A stretch of 64,000 nt of DNA, taken from NCBI GenBank assembly GCA_016719615.1, contig JADJYQ010000001.1, positions 1,276,501-1,340,500 on the forward strand. The letters are read 5' to 3'. The position numbers were made by a program, and so were the translations under genes. Below, piece by piece: positions 47,294 through 55,033 of the stretch. Source of the stretch: Saprospiraceae bacterium. GTDB taxonomy: Bacteria > Bacteroidota > Bacteroidia > Chitinophagales > Saprospiraceae. The stretch's first letter is position 1. Each line of letters opens with the position of its first letter. The notes beneath the pieces are model-generated. The model was not told the DNA's origin. It saw only the letters and a list, made by a program, of their open reading frames with translations, and searched no databases.

Positions 47294-47548
47294 CTATGAA
47301 TCTGAATCTGTTTTTTCAATGAGGATAGTGCCTTGTTTGCCATCCAAATAATAAAGGACGTTTGGATTGTCTAATTGTCCCTTATTCTCCATAAATCGGA
47401 GAATTTTCGCGTTTTCTTTCAAAGTCCCTTTGACTTGTTCCAACACCTCCGCATCCATGTTTTTGATGGATTGTGCATTTAGCTTTTGGTCGGCCGTAGA
47501 GACCAGCGTTAATAAGATTAGTCCAAAATAGTATAAAGAGCATTTCAT
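47294..47548 (-). CDS. Giant protein, fragment 1: signal peptide and start of DUF7948-like region
   Basis: Starting at the ATG at 47546-47548 gives a standard signal peptide, MKCSLYYFGLILLTL then VSTADQKLNAQ, followed by the mature start with RFMENKGQLDNPNVLYYLDG. That phrase (ENKGQ...V.Y) is the hallmark of the DUF7948 region found before SBBP repeats in Bacteroidota. In-frame ATGs at 47620, 47626 and 47674 would only add a polar leader. The frame runs into TAG at 47294 just after an A6 run (T6 at 47311-47316). One more A restores KNRFRFIAEEYINHP, which fits the family, so a one-base deletion is likely here. Confidence 0.7.
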   Translation of the reverse strand: MKCSLYYFGLILLTLVSTADQKLNAQSIKNMDAEVLEQVKGTLKENAKILRFMENKGQLDNPNVLYYLDGKQGTILIEKTDSDS

Positions 47549-47674
47549 TTTCTGCCGGAGTGATATTTTGTTAACACCATTGGTTTTTCTAGCTGCGGGG
47601 TTTGAGCCAATGTGAAGATTCATTGTCATGGGATTTTGTGTAGTATTGGAAATCAAAAGGGTAGTGAAACTCAT

Positions 47675-48290
47675 GTTATTTAAGTTTTGTTGAAAGCCTT
47701 ATTTGAAAATAATCCAAAAGGCCAGATACCGAAAATAGAGTCGTGCTAAAGAAGCAAGCCCAATGCGTATAGTATCGAATAGAAATCATAAAAATTTCCT
47801 GAACCGAAATTTGAAAATTGAAATAGGGTATCCGATAAGTCAGGAATGACTTATGTAGGTATAATGCCGGACAGCCAGGTTTTTCAACCATATTTCTCAG
47901 GTTAATACGTGACAAGCAGACATTTGGATGATAAGCAAGACCAGATATAAAGTTTAACTATTTATATCTTTTTGTTAATCAATAAATTATCTCTACTTCT
48001 GTCTTAAAATTGTCATTTCAAAGGTAATTTTTATTTCTGAATTTTTGAAATATTTAACATATTTATGAAACATCTAAGATCCAGAATTGTGCTAAAATTC
48101 GTTTTAATATGTAATGCAGTTTTGGATTTTAGAAACAAAATTTGGAGTTTAGCTGGTTCTCCAACTTATTATATATATATTAATTTTTGTTAATTTGTGC
48201 TATATAGTAAGCTTTTCTTGAGAGAATATCTTAATTATGCAATGCCTTTGCTTCCAGTAATGGAAGTATTGTAATCTTCGAACGCAACTC
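47675..48290. other. AT-rich divergent intergenic region
   Basis: About 600 bp between the giant gene (minus) and the peroxidase (plus), so it should hold both promoters. No reliable RNA gene or conserved coding frame is visible. A 79-codon frame on the minus strand (47676-47915) lacks any domain feature. Near the peroxidase start there is a small hairpin, CTTCCA (48251-48256) and TGGAAG (48261-48266). TTAATTTG near 48190-48200 loosely resembles a -7 box. Confidence 0.5.
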
Positions 48291-50261
48291 ATGAGACCTT
48301 TAAAAAGTATAAATTACTACCTCAGTTTTAGCCTGGTTTTAATGATAGGATCTGCAGCACTCACAAGACATTTTTTTAAGTCTGGGAATGGTTTTTTATG
48401 CGCTATCGAAAGTCAAGAGTTAGTTGAATCCAATGAATACATAGAACTCTATGCTAAGAAGCTGGTTGCGCTCGAAGATTCCATTCAAGTTATTCTCCAA
48501 AAAGTTGGTGATAATTTAGAAACAAATCAGGCAGATATCCTTCAATCTATTAAAAATGCCCGGGAAACTTTGAAATCCGGTGATTTCTTTTGGAGATATG
48601 TTGATCCCATTCAATACAGAAAATTTAATGGAGTTTTGCCTGTAGAGTGGGAAGTAGAAGTATTTGAAAAATGGGAGCCTCCATATCGCAGGGAAGGGGG
48701 CGGATTATTTCTTGCTGAAGAAGTGCTGACGGATGAAAACCCCAATCCTGAAATGATTAAAGCTTTATTACAAAAGTCACTTTTTGCAGTACAGGCTTTT
48801 AAACAGGATAGTAATGTAAATCAGCTAAAGGATCCTGCCCATTTCTATTTTGCGAATAGATTGTTTATTTTAAACCTCGCAGTAATTTATACCAGTGGAT
48901 TTGAAAATCCGGATTCTTCAAGAATCCTACCTGAGTTGATAAAAACACTTCACCACACAAGGGATATTTATGCAGTCTATGCAAGAGTGTATCCTTCATT
49001 TGCCTTGCCTCAGGAATTCATGAATCTGTTTTACAAAATGCTGTTTTTTGTTAACTCCGGACAAAGCTCCTATTCTGATTTTGATCATTTTACTTTTATT
49101 AAAGATTATGTAAATCCGCTATACGCATTAAATGCACAACAGATCAATAGCTTAAATCTCCGATCTAAAAGTTTCAATGATTATTCCTTAAACAATAAAG
49201 CGCTTTCTATTTTTTCAAAAGATTTGTATCGAGCTCAGGAAAACTTTTCATTATTTAAAAGAGCCACATTAGCAACAAAAAACGATTTGAAAAAATTAGG
49301 GGAGCAGCTTTTTCATGATCCTATTTTATCAGGGAATAATTTAAGATCATGTGCATCTTGTCATCACCCCAATCAATTTTTTATTGATACGAATGCCGTT
49401 GCTCCTTTAGCCTTTGACCAAAAAGGAATTTTAAGCCGAAATGCTCCAAGTCTCATCAATGCAAGTATCAACCATTTATTAATGCACGATGGGCTTCACC
49501 TAAGTTTGAAAGATCAGCTCAAAGCCGTTCATCAAAAAGTCGACGAAATGAATGCGGATGAAGAAACGACCATGAAAGAGTTGCTGTCATGTCCGGACTA
49601 TAAAAAGCAATTACAACTGTTAGTTGAAAATAGTTCTGATAAAAAACTCTCGTTTGAACATGTAGCCGAGGCCATCATCAGTTATTATACTTCATTTGAT
49701 ACCGCTGTTTCTGAATTCGATCTGGCCATCACCGGCAGGACTCAAGTTTCAAAACAAGTCAAAAAGGGATTTAACTTATTCATGGGTAAGGCAGCATGTG
49801 GCACTTGTCATTTTGCGCCTCATTTTAATGGCATTAAACCTCCGTATACGGGAAATGAATTTGAAGTATTGGGTGTTCCCGTAGATACCAATTTTACGGC
49901 GCTAAGTGCAGACCAGGGAAGGTATGGTGTCCATCCGGTGCCTGAAATGCGAAATGCCTTTCGTACCGGAGCTTTGAGGAATATTGGCAAAACAAAGCCT
50001 TACATGCATAATGGACTTTATAAAAGTCTGGAGGAAGTCATTGAGTTTTATAACAAGGGTGGGGGTAAAGGCAGAGGACTCCAACTGGATCATCAGACAT
50101 TGCCGGAGGATCAGCTTCAATTAACAGATTTAGAAAAAAGGCAATTAGTGCACTTTCTGGAATCTTTAAATGAACGACTTGTTATAAATCCATTGCCACC
50201 TGTATTACCGGAATGCAAATCCAAAGAATTGAACCAACGCATTTCCGGTGGTGTTTATTAA
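48291..50261 (+). CDS. Dihaem cytochrome c peroxidase (CcpA/MauG superfamily) with N-terminal extension
   Basis: A 656-residue exported protein: hydrophobic signal at about residues 8-25 (YYLSFSLVLMIGSAALT), then about 310 residues of helical sequence, then a dihaem peroxidase domain. Haem motifs are CASCH (354-358) and CGTCH (503-507). LGEQLFHDPILSGN precedes the first haem, and the family phrase AFRTGALRNIGKTKPYMHNG lies between the second haem and the C-terminus, with the methionine as a possible axial ligand. Such enzymes reduce hydrogen peroxide in the periplasm with electrons from small cytochromes. The N-terminal extension is about as long as a whole extra domain; a loosely imelysin-like helical domain is possible, but I cannot confirm it. 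The next gene, a small c-type cytochrome, overlaps its end. Confidence 0.88.
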   Translation: MRPLKSINYYLSFSLVLMIGSAALTRHFFKSGNGFLCAIESQELVESNEYIELYAKKLVALEDSIQVILQKVGDNLETNQADILQSIKNARETLKSGDFFWRYVDPIQYRKFNGVLPVEWEVEVFEKWEPPYRREGGGLFLAEEVLTDENPNPEMIKALLQKSLFAVQAFKQDSNVNQLKDPAHFYFANRLFILNLAVIYTSGFENPDSSRILPELIKTLHHTRDIYAVYARVYPSFALPQEFMNLFYKMLFFVNSGQSSYSDFDHFTFIKDYVNPLYALNAQQINSLNLRSKSFNDYSLNNKALSIFSKDLYRAQENFSLFKRATLATKNDLKKLGEQLFHDPILSGNNLRSCASCHHPNQFFIDTNAVAPLAFDQKGILSRNAPSLINASINHLLMHDGLHLSLKDQLKAVHQKVDEMNADEETTMKELLSCPDYKKQLQLLVENSSDKKLSFEHVAEAIISYYTSFDTAVSEFDLAITGRTQVSKQVKKGFNLFMGKAACGTCHFAPHFNGIKPPYTGNEFEVLGVPVDTNFTALSADQGRYGVHPVPEMRNAFRTGALRNIGKTKPYMHNGLYKSLEEVIEFYNKGGGKGRGLQLDHQTLPEDQLQLTDLEKRQLVHFLESLNERLVINPLPPVLPECKSKELNQRISGGVY

Positions 50262-50625
50262 GCAATATAAAATTATTCCGACTTTGAAAAAAATCTCATT
50301 TCTGCTTTTGCTGTTTTTTATCCTTGCTTGTGCGAAAAAAGGAAGTGAGTATTTATTGCCTTCCGAAATGCATCCAAATACACGAAATTCATTCATCACA
50401 TATCTTGATAAAGGAAAAGGACTTTATAAAGATTTTTGTTCGGAGTGTCATGGAATCAATACAGCTGGAAAAGACAAGATTCCCAATTTTACCAATGCCC
50501 AACTGGATATGTATCAGGCAAAATTGTCCATGCAATCTTCAACATCACATGGCATGGTAGATTCATTAAGTTATGAAGAAGTAGAAGCGATATTGAATTT
50601 CCTTCGTTACAGAAAACAGCACTAG
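50248..50625 (+). CDS. Small c-type cytochrome lipoprotein
   Basis: A mono-haem cytochrome c of about 100-125 residues. The haem motif CSECH begins near residue 64 and is followed by GINTAGKDKIPNF. A C-terminal helix (YEEVEAILNFLRYRK) closes the fold, as usual in class I cytochromes. The N-terminus KKISFLLLLFFILAC is a lipoprotein signal with the lipobox at ILAC. The start is uncertain: GTG at 50248 or 50251 overlaps the peroxidase gene, while TTG at 50284 gives the standard signal peptide. Its overlap with the peroxidase suggests it is the electron donor or a partner. Confidence 0.8.
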   Translation: MVFIKQYKIIPTLKKISFLLLLFFILACAKKGSEYLLPSEMHPNTRNSFITYLDKGKGLYKDFCSECHGINTAGKDKIPNFTNAQLDMYQAKLSMQSSTSHGMVDSLSYEEVEAILNFLRYRKQH

Positions 50626-50678
50626 GAGGCCTTAAATTCAAAAGCAAAAGGCTTCAATAATCTATTAAAGAGTTATTT

Positions 50679-51104
50679 TTAAATTGCGCTGAAAATTTCA
50701 GTTCCGGCAAAATGAAAACTGCCTTCAATGGCTGCATTTTCATCTGAATCAGAACCGTGGACTGCATTTTCGCCTACATTTTTAGCGTAGAGGGCACGGA
50801 TGGTACCTGGCTCGGCTTTTGAAGGATCCGTTGCACCGATTAATTTTCTAAAATCCTCAACGGCATTACTTTTTTCAAGAATTGCTGCAACTATGGGGCC
50901 TCTGGACATGAATTCAACCAACTCACCATAAAACGGCCTAGCTTTGTGTACAGCATAAAATTCTCCAGCTTTTTCTGCGGAAAGTTTCGTGTATTTCATA
51001 GCAACGATCTTAAATCCAGCGCTTTGGATTTTATCGAGAATAGCACCAATGTGGCCTGACTCAACAGCATCCGGTTTGATCATCATAAAAGTTCTTGAAC
51101 CCAT
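50679..51104 (-). CDS. ndk: Nucleoside diphosphate kinase
   Basis: Transfers the gamma phosphate of ATP to other nucleoside diphosphates through a phosphohistidine. The 141 residues match the family length. TFMMIKPDAVESGHIGAIL (about residues 5-23), FYAVHKARPFYGELVEFMSRG (about 49-69), ATDPSKAEPGTIRALYA (about 91-107) and the active-site segment NAVHGSDSDENA (about 113-124) are all intact. It is convergent with the cytochrome gene and divergent from nrnA. The 53-bp gap to the cytochrome has only a weak GCCTT/AAGGC hairpin. Confidence 0.96.
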   Translation of the reverse strand: MGSRTFMMIKPDAVESGHIGAILDKIQSAGFKIVAMKYTKLSAEKAGEFYAVHKARPFYGELVEFMSRGPIVAAILEKSNAVEDFRKLIGATDPSKAEPGTIRALYAKNVGENAVHGSDSDENAAIEGSFHFAGTEIFSAI

Positions 51105-51235
51105 GTTTTAGATTTATTTGCGCGGCAAATCTATTGCAGGAAAGAGGTTTGTAATAGATTAAGCTATAGTTTGTATTCTTGTTAACAAATAGTAAGGAAA
51201 AATAACGATCAAATCTCGGCAATTTTGCCCACTTT

Positions 51236-52231
51236 ATGGAAGCCATCAGCCAACTTAAAGATCTTATACAATCTCCAAAGAATTGCGTCATTCTTTCGCA
51301 TCGAAATCCTGATGGCGATGCTTTAGGTTCAAGTTTAGGTTTAAGTCTTTTTCTGCAGCAATTTAAACACAATGTAAAGGTCATATTTCCGAGTGAGTAT
51401 CCGGTGAATTTTGAATGGATGCCACAAACAGCAGAAGTTTTGATTTATGATTTGAATCCCAAAGTTGTGGAACAAACCATTCAAAATGCAGATCTGATAT
51501 TTTGCCTCGATTTCAATTCTCTTGAGCGCATTGACAAGATGGCAATGATGGTGACACAGCGAAATGTTCCAAAAATCATGATCGACCATCATATTGATCC
51601 GGAGCCATTTGCGGATATCCAATTCAGCAATGAACAAGCCAGTTCTACATCTGAAATGGTATACGACATTATCCGGACTATCCAATCCGACAAAATTGTT
51701 AGCAATTTGATCGTAGATTGTCTTTATACTGGAATCATGACAGACACTGGATCCTTTCATCACGCTACCAGCGCGAAAGTATTTCAGATCCTGGCTGAAT
51801 TTAAGAGTTTGGGATTAAATGACACCCGAATTCAGGAGTTGGTCAATAATAGTCAGCCTGAAAAATATTTAAAATTATTGGGGCATTGTCTTCACAACCG
51901 CATGGAGCTTTTTCCCGAACAAGAGTTTGGCTTGATTTGGCTTAGTAAAGAAGATTACAGAACCTTTGATATTAAAAGAGGAGATACGGAAGGAATCATT
52001 AATTATCTGATGATGCTGAAGAATGTTCGCGTTGGAGCCCTGGTGATGAACCAACCCAATATTGTAAAATTATCATTAAGGTCTAAAGGAGATTTTTCCG
52101 TACAGCAACTATGCAAACAACATTTTAATGGTGGTGGGCACAAAAATGCATCCGGTGGATATTCAAAATCAGGACTTGAAGAAGCCATTGTAAAATTGAA
52201 GCAAGCAATGGGTGTCCAAATAATTGCTTAA
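51236..52231 (+). CDS. nrnA: DHH-family oligoribonuclease / pAp phosphatase (NrnA-like)
   Basis: A manganese-dependent DHH-DHHA1 phosphoesterase that degrades nano-RNAs and dephosphorylates 3'-phosphoadenosine 5'-phosphate. The 331 residues include motif I SHRNPDGDALGSSLG (about 21-35), motif II DLIFCLDFNS (about 84-93), the DHH motif in MIDHHIDP (about 115-122), motif IV TGIMTDTGSFHHAT (about 166-179) and the DHHA1 glycine-rich GGGHKNASGGY (about 300-310). The start at 51236 places motif I at the usual distance. It stands alone between divergent ndk and the FKBP lipoprotein, whose start is 34 bp after its stop. Confidence 0.93.
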   Translation: MEAISQLKDLIQSPKNCVILSHRNPDGDALGSSLGLSLFLQQFKHNVKVIFPSEYPVNFEWMPQTAEVLIYDLNPKVVEQTIQNADLIFCLDFNSLERIDKMAMMVTQRNVPKIMIDHHIDPEPFADIQFSNEQASSTSEMVYDIIRTIQSDKIVSNLIVDCLYTGIMTDTGSFHHATSAKVFQILAEFKSLGLNDTRIQELVNNSQPEKYLKLLGHCLHNRMELFPEQEFGLIWLSKEDYRTFDIKRGDTEGIINYLMMLKNVRVGALVMNQPNIVKLSLRSKGDFSVQQLCKQHFNGGGHKNASGGYSKSGLEEAIVKLKQAMGVQIIA

Positions 52232-52265
52232 ATTGGTGAGTATTTTAACTGAAATAATTATAACA

Positions 52266-53168
52266 ATGAAAAATTTTTTATTTACATTAACTTTAGCATT
52301 CATGTTGCTTATGGGCATCACTGGATGTAAACAGAATAATTCTGTACAAAAGACTTTGAATGGCTTTGATTTTGAGTTTATACAAAATGAAAGCGGCGAT
52401 TCACCTAAGGAAGGTGATTACGTATATTTTCGTTATTATGTGAAGAATGGCGATTCAACCTTGTTTTCATCGACCATGCAAAATGATTTGATCCGTTTTA
52501 AATTGCCTAAAATTGAAAAACAGGAGCCCAAAAATGCGCAGCCTATGCTGGAAGCCATTTATTTAATGTCAAAGGGTGATAGTGGAGTGGTCCACCAGAT
52601 TGTTGACGAAGAAATGAAAAAAGTAATAGGCATACAGGATATTGAAAAGCTTTCATTTTACATTGCATTGGTGGATGTAAAAGATGAAGCTGCTTATAAA
52701 ACTGACATGGAAGCAGAACAAGCGAAAGCAGAAGAACGCAGAGTATCCATGCAAGGCGAAGCTGCTGCTGTAGCTGAAAAAGTAAAAACAATACTTGCCG
52801 ATTTTAAAGCTGGTAAATTTGACGCAAGCCTTTTAAAGACAGAAAGTGGTTTGCGTTATATCGTGCACGAAGCAGGCAATGGAGCTAAAGCTCAAGCAGG
52901 TTCGCCGGTGAGTGTACATTATTATGGCACCCTGATGGATGGAACTCGTTTTGATGATTCCTGGTCAAGAGGTGATGCATTTAAATTCATGTTGGGTCAG
53001 GGTCAGGTCATTCCAGGTTGGGATGAAGGTGTCGCCAATTTGAATGAAGGTGCAAAAGCGACCTTAATTGTTCCTGCAGCATTGGGATATGGAGCAGAAG
53101 GAGCACCGCCAACAATTCCGGGAAATTCTGAATTGATGTTTTACATCGAAGTTCAGAAAGTAAACTAA
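52266..53168 (+). CDS. FKBP-type peptidyl-prolyl cis-trans isomerase lipoprotein
   Basis: A 300-residue periplasmic-side lipoprotein: signal FLFTLTLAFMLLMGITGC with the cysteine at about residue 20. A first, divergent FKBP-like part covers about residues 28-140 (GDYVYFRYYVKNGD...). A charged helical linker rich in Glu, Ala and Lys follows, then a complete FKBP domain (about 205-300) with VSVHYYGTLMDGTRFDDSW, GQVIPGWDEGV and ATLIVPAALGYGAEGAPP. The active-site aromatic and Asp residues are present in the C-terminal domain, so this one is likely catalytic, and the first is probably a chaperone-type domain. The ATG at 52266 is chosen because it opens the signal peptide; an upstream TTG at 52224 would overlap nrnA. 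Confidence 0.9.
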   Translation: MKNFLFTLTLAFMLLMGITGCKQNNSVQKTLNGFDFEFIQNESGDSPKEGDYVYFRYYVKNGDSTLFSSTMQNDLIRFKLPKIEKQEPKNAQPMLEAIYLMSKGDSGVVHQIVDEEMKKVIGIQDIEKLSFYIALVDVKDEAAYKTDMEAEQAKAEERRVSMQGEAAAVAEKVKTILADFKAGKFDASLLKTESGLRYIVHEAGNGAKAQAGSPVSVHYYGTLMDGTRFDDSWSRGDAFKFMLGQGQVIPGWDEGVANLNEGAKATLIVPAALGYGAEGAPPTIPGNSELMFYIEVQKVN

Positions 53169-53190
53169 TTAAATAATTAAAGTAAATAGT

Positions 53191-53225
53191 AAAAGGGATT
53201 TGCAAGTTTTTGTCAAATCCCTTTT
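53191..53225 (+). terminator. Intrinsic terminator after the FKBP gene
   Basis: A perfect 12-bp stem, AAAAGGGATTTG (53191-53202) with CAAATCCCTTTT (53214-53225), and an 11-nt loop. It ends in TTTT and lies 22 bp after the FKBP stop and 24 bp before the prfB start, so it separates the two genes. Confidence 0.82.
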
Positions 53226-53249
53226 CATTCATCGTTTTAAATCTTATTC

Positions 53250-54342
53250 ATGACTATTGAACAATTCAAAGATTTAAAGAAAAGGCTCGGTGAGCTAAGG
53301 GGGTTTCTTTGACGTCGATCACAAAAAACTCCAAATAGAAGACAAAGAGCAACAAACACTTGATCCCAATTTCTGGAATCAGGCAGAACGCGCTGAAGAA
53401 ATTATGCGTGAAATCAAGTCGGCGAAAAAGTGGTTGTCCTCTTACATCCATGCTGAAACTGCTGTCAATGATCTGGAGGTTTTATGGGAATTTTCTGAAT
53501 CCGGAGATGTCAGCGAGTTGGAACTCGAGGATAAATACAATGAGTGTTTGCATATTCTCGACGACATTGAGTTTCGTTCAACTTTGAATAATCCTGAGGA
53601 TGAGCTAAGTTGTGTCATAGAAATTAATGCTGGTGCAGGTGGTACGGAATCCTGTGATTGGTCTGCAATGTTATATCGAATGTACCTGATGTGGGCTGAG
53701 CGAAACGGTTACAAAGTCAGTCAGATCAACTATCAGGCAGGAGATGTAGCCGGTATCAAAACCGCAGAACTTGAAATCAATGGCGATTATGCTTACGGAA
53801 TGTTGAAGGGTGAGAATGGTGTACATCGCCTGGTCAGAGTCAGTCCATACAATTCACAAGGAAAGCGAATGACTTCATTTTCTTCCATTTTTGTACATCC
53901 ACTTATCGATGATCGCATAGAAGTCAGCATCAATACTGCAGATTTGGAATGGGATACTTTTAGATCCAGTGGAGCAGGTGGACAACACGTAAACAAAACA
54001 GAATCTGCGGTCAGAGTTCGGCATTTACCGAGTGGTTTGGTCGTCGAATGTCAGCAAGAACGGTCGCAACATCAGAATCGTGAAAAGGCACTTCAATTGT
54101 TAAAATCAAAATTGTATGAAAAGGAATTGGAGCGGCAGAGATTTGAAAAAAGCAAAGTAGAAGCTACTAAAATGAAAAACGAATGGGGTTCGCAAATCCG
54201 ATCTTATGTATTAGATGACCGCAGAGTAAAGGACCATCGAACCGGCTATCAAACAGCACAGACTGAATTGGTATTGGATGGATATATCGACGAATTTTTG
54301 AAAGCCTTCCTGATGAATCGACAAATTACAACTGAAGAATAA
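53250..54342 (+). CDS. prfB: Peptide chain release factor 2, with programmed +1 frameshift
   Basis: RF2 releases the polypeptide at UGA and UAA. The gene starts at ATG 53250 (MTIEQFKDLKKRLGELRGFL), meets an in-frame TGA at 53310-53312 and continues in the +1 frame (DVDHKKLQIEDKEQQTLDPN), giving about 363 residues, the normal RF2 length. Later landmarks are the catalytic GGQ loop in SSGAGGQHVNKTESAVRVRH, and HQNREKALQLL after it. The stop-recognition tripeptide is in the region around SPYNSQGKR. Annotating it from the internal ATG at 53404 would lose the N-terminal domain. A terminator just upstream makes it a single transcription unit. Confidence 0.95.
53298..53313 (+). promoter_or_regulatory. 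prfB autoregulatory +1 frameshift site
   Basis: AGGGGG (53298-53303) acts as an internal Shine-Dalgarno, followed by TTT and the slippery CTT-TGA-C (53307-53313). It differs from the E. coli site in one codon only (TTT in place of TAT). When RF2 is scarce, termination at the weak TGA-C is slow and the ribosome slips to the +1 frame, so RF2 controls its own synthesis. This mechanism is established for the family. Confidence 0.93.
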
Positions 54343-54543
54343 GGCATCGATCAATCAAAATGGTTTCAAAACCTTACACGGAGCATTTGTTCACAACTCA
54401 TTATATTGATTCATTGTTTGGGATCATAAGACTTTGTAAGTAGATAAATCAAATGATTTGATGCCTGTAAGTTTAGATGGGCAATACCATCATCGATCAT
54501 TATACAATCAAAGTCATTCATCCACAATTTCAGTCAATTAGAG

Positions 54544-54864
54544 TCATTCATAGTTTATTGTAGCCTTCACCCAATTATAATACTCTTTGTTGACTTTTAC
54601 TTCCCAGTGCGCGATGCAAGGTATTTCATATGGATGCATTTTGCGAATGGCCTTTCGCAATGCCTTGTTATTTGACTTTATTGTTTTAGCTATGAGAATG
54701 ATTTCATCTGTTTCTTCCAATTTTTTATTCCAAATAAACTGAGCGTTTACCGGATAATATTGAATACATGCTGCAAGTTTATTTTCGACCAAATATTTAC
54801 CGGCGACTTTTGCAGAAGTTAAGTCCGGGTAAGGAACATAGAAGCAATATAAGATTTTATTCAT
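54544..54864 (-). CDS. cutA: Divalent-cation tolerance protein CutA
   Basis: A 106-residue CutA1 protein, a small trimeric ferredoxin-like protein linked to copper and divalent-cation tolerance, with no firmly known biochemical activity. Family positions visible: LVENKLAACIQYYPVNAQFIW (about 26-46), the KLEETDEIILIAKT strand-helix (about 48-61), and the conserved HPYEIPCIAHW (about 77-87) followed by YYNWV. The ATG is the only reasonable start. The gap to prfB (54343-54543) shows nothing recognisable. It is followed by ppk1 on the other side after about 170 bp of AT-rich DNA. Confidence 0.93.
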   Translation of the reverse strand: MNKILYCFYVPYPDLTSAKVAGKYLVENKLAACIQYYPVNAQFIWNKKLEETDEIILIAKTIKSNNKALRKAIRKMHPYEIPCIAHWEVKVNKEYYNWVKATINYE

Positions 54865-55033
54865 AAGTATATAGACTTAGTGACTGGTTCGAATTTTGTT
54901 GAGGCGAAATTATTTTATATATTATGCCTGAATTCACTTGAAAAAATTTTCTTATTAACGTGAAACAATCATTTTCAAATTCTTGAGATGGCTTTACATT
55001 ATAAGTATTGTCCATTGGTACGAGCATATCATT

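Larger units (their letters stand above)
16032..47548 (-). pseudogene. Giant T9SS-secreted repeat protein, whole locus (about 10,500 codons, interrupted)
   Basis: Read across its breaks, this is one gene of about 31.5 kb. Domain order from the N-terminus: signal peptide, DUF7948-like region, SBBP/propeller-like region, GEVED domain, 11 cysteine-rich repeats, two beta-sandwich-like modules each followed by HYR-like domains, 88 further repeats, an HYR-like domain, a third beta-sandwich-like module, more HYR-like domains, a thrombospondin-3-like motif and a T9SS sorting domain. Each fragment starts where the previous one is shifted or stopped, and the protein homology continues without loss across each break. 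Lesions: indels near 47311-47316, 47240-47245, 47008-47014, 46988-46995 and 46450-46458; TAA at 46392-46394; a deletion near 42500; TGA at 32590-32592; an insertion near 32391. Whether they are real or sequencing errors cannot be decided from the sequence. Expected role: cell-surface adhesion or matrix, by inference from architecture only. Confidence 0.8.

Noticed and set aside
16032..47548. The giant locus as a toxin delivery (CDI/Rhs/polymorphic toxin) system
   Set aside because: No toxin domain, no YD repeats, no immunity gene next to the C-terminus; it ends in a T9SS sorting domain instead.
47676..47915. A 79-codon frame upstream of the giant gene
   Set aside because: No recognisable domain, no sensible start context, and an AT-rich regulatory-looking position; it is probably chance.
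52224..52265. TTG start for the FKBP lipoprotein
   Set aside because: It overlaps nrnA and puts unneeded residues before a complete lipoprotein signal that begins at ATG 52266.
53404..54342. prfB as a shorter gene beginning at the internal ATG 53404, or as a pseudogene
   Set aside because: The upstream 20 codons, the recoding site and the +1 continuation give a complete RF2.
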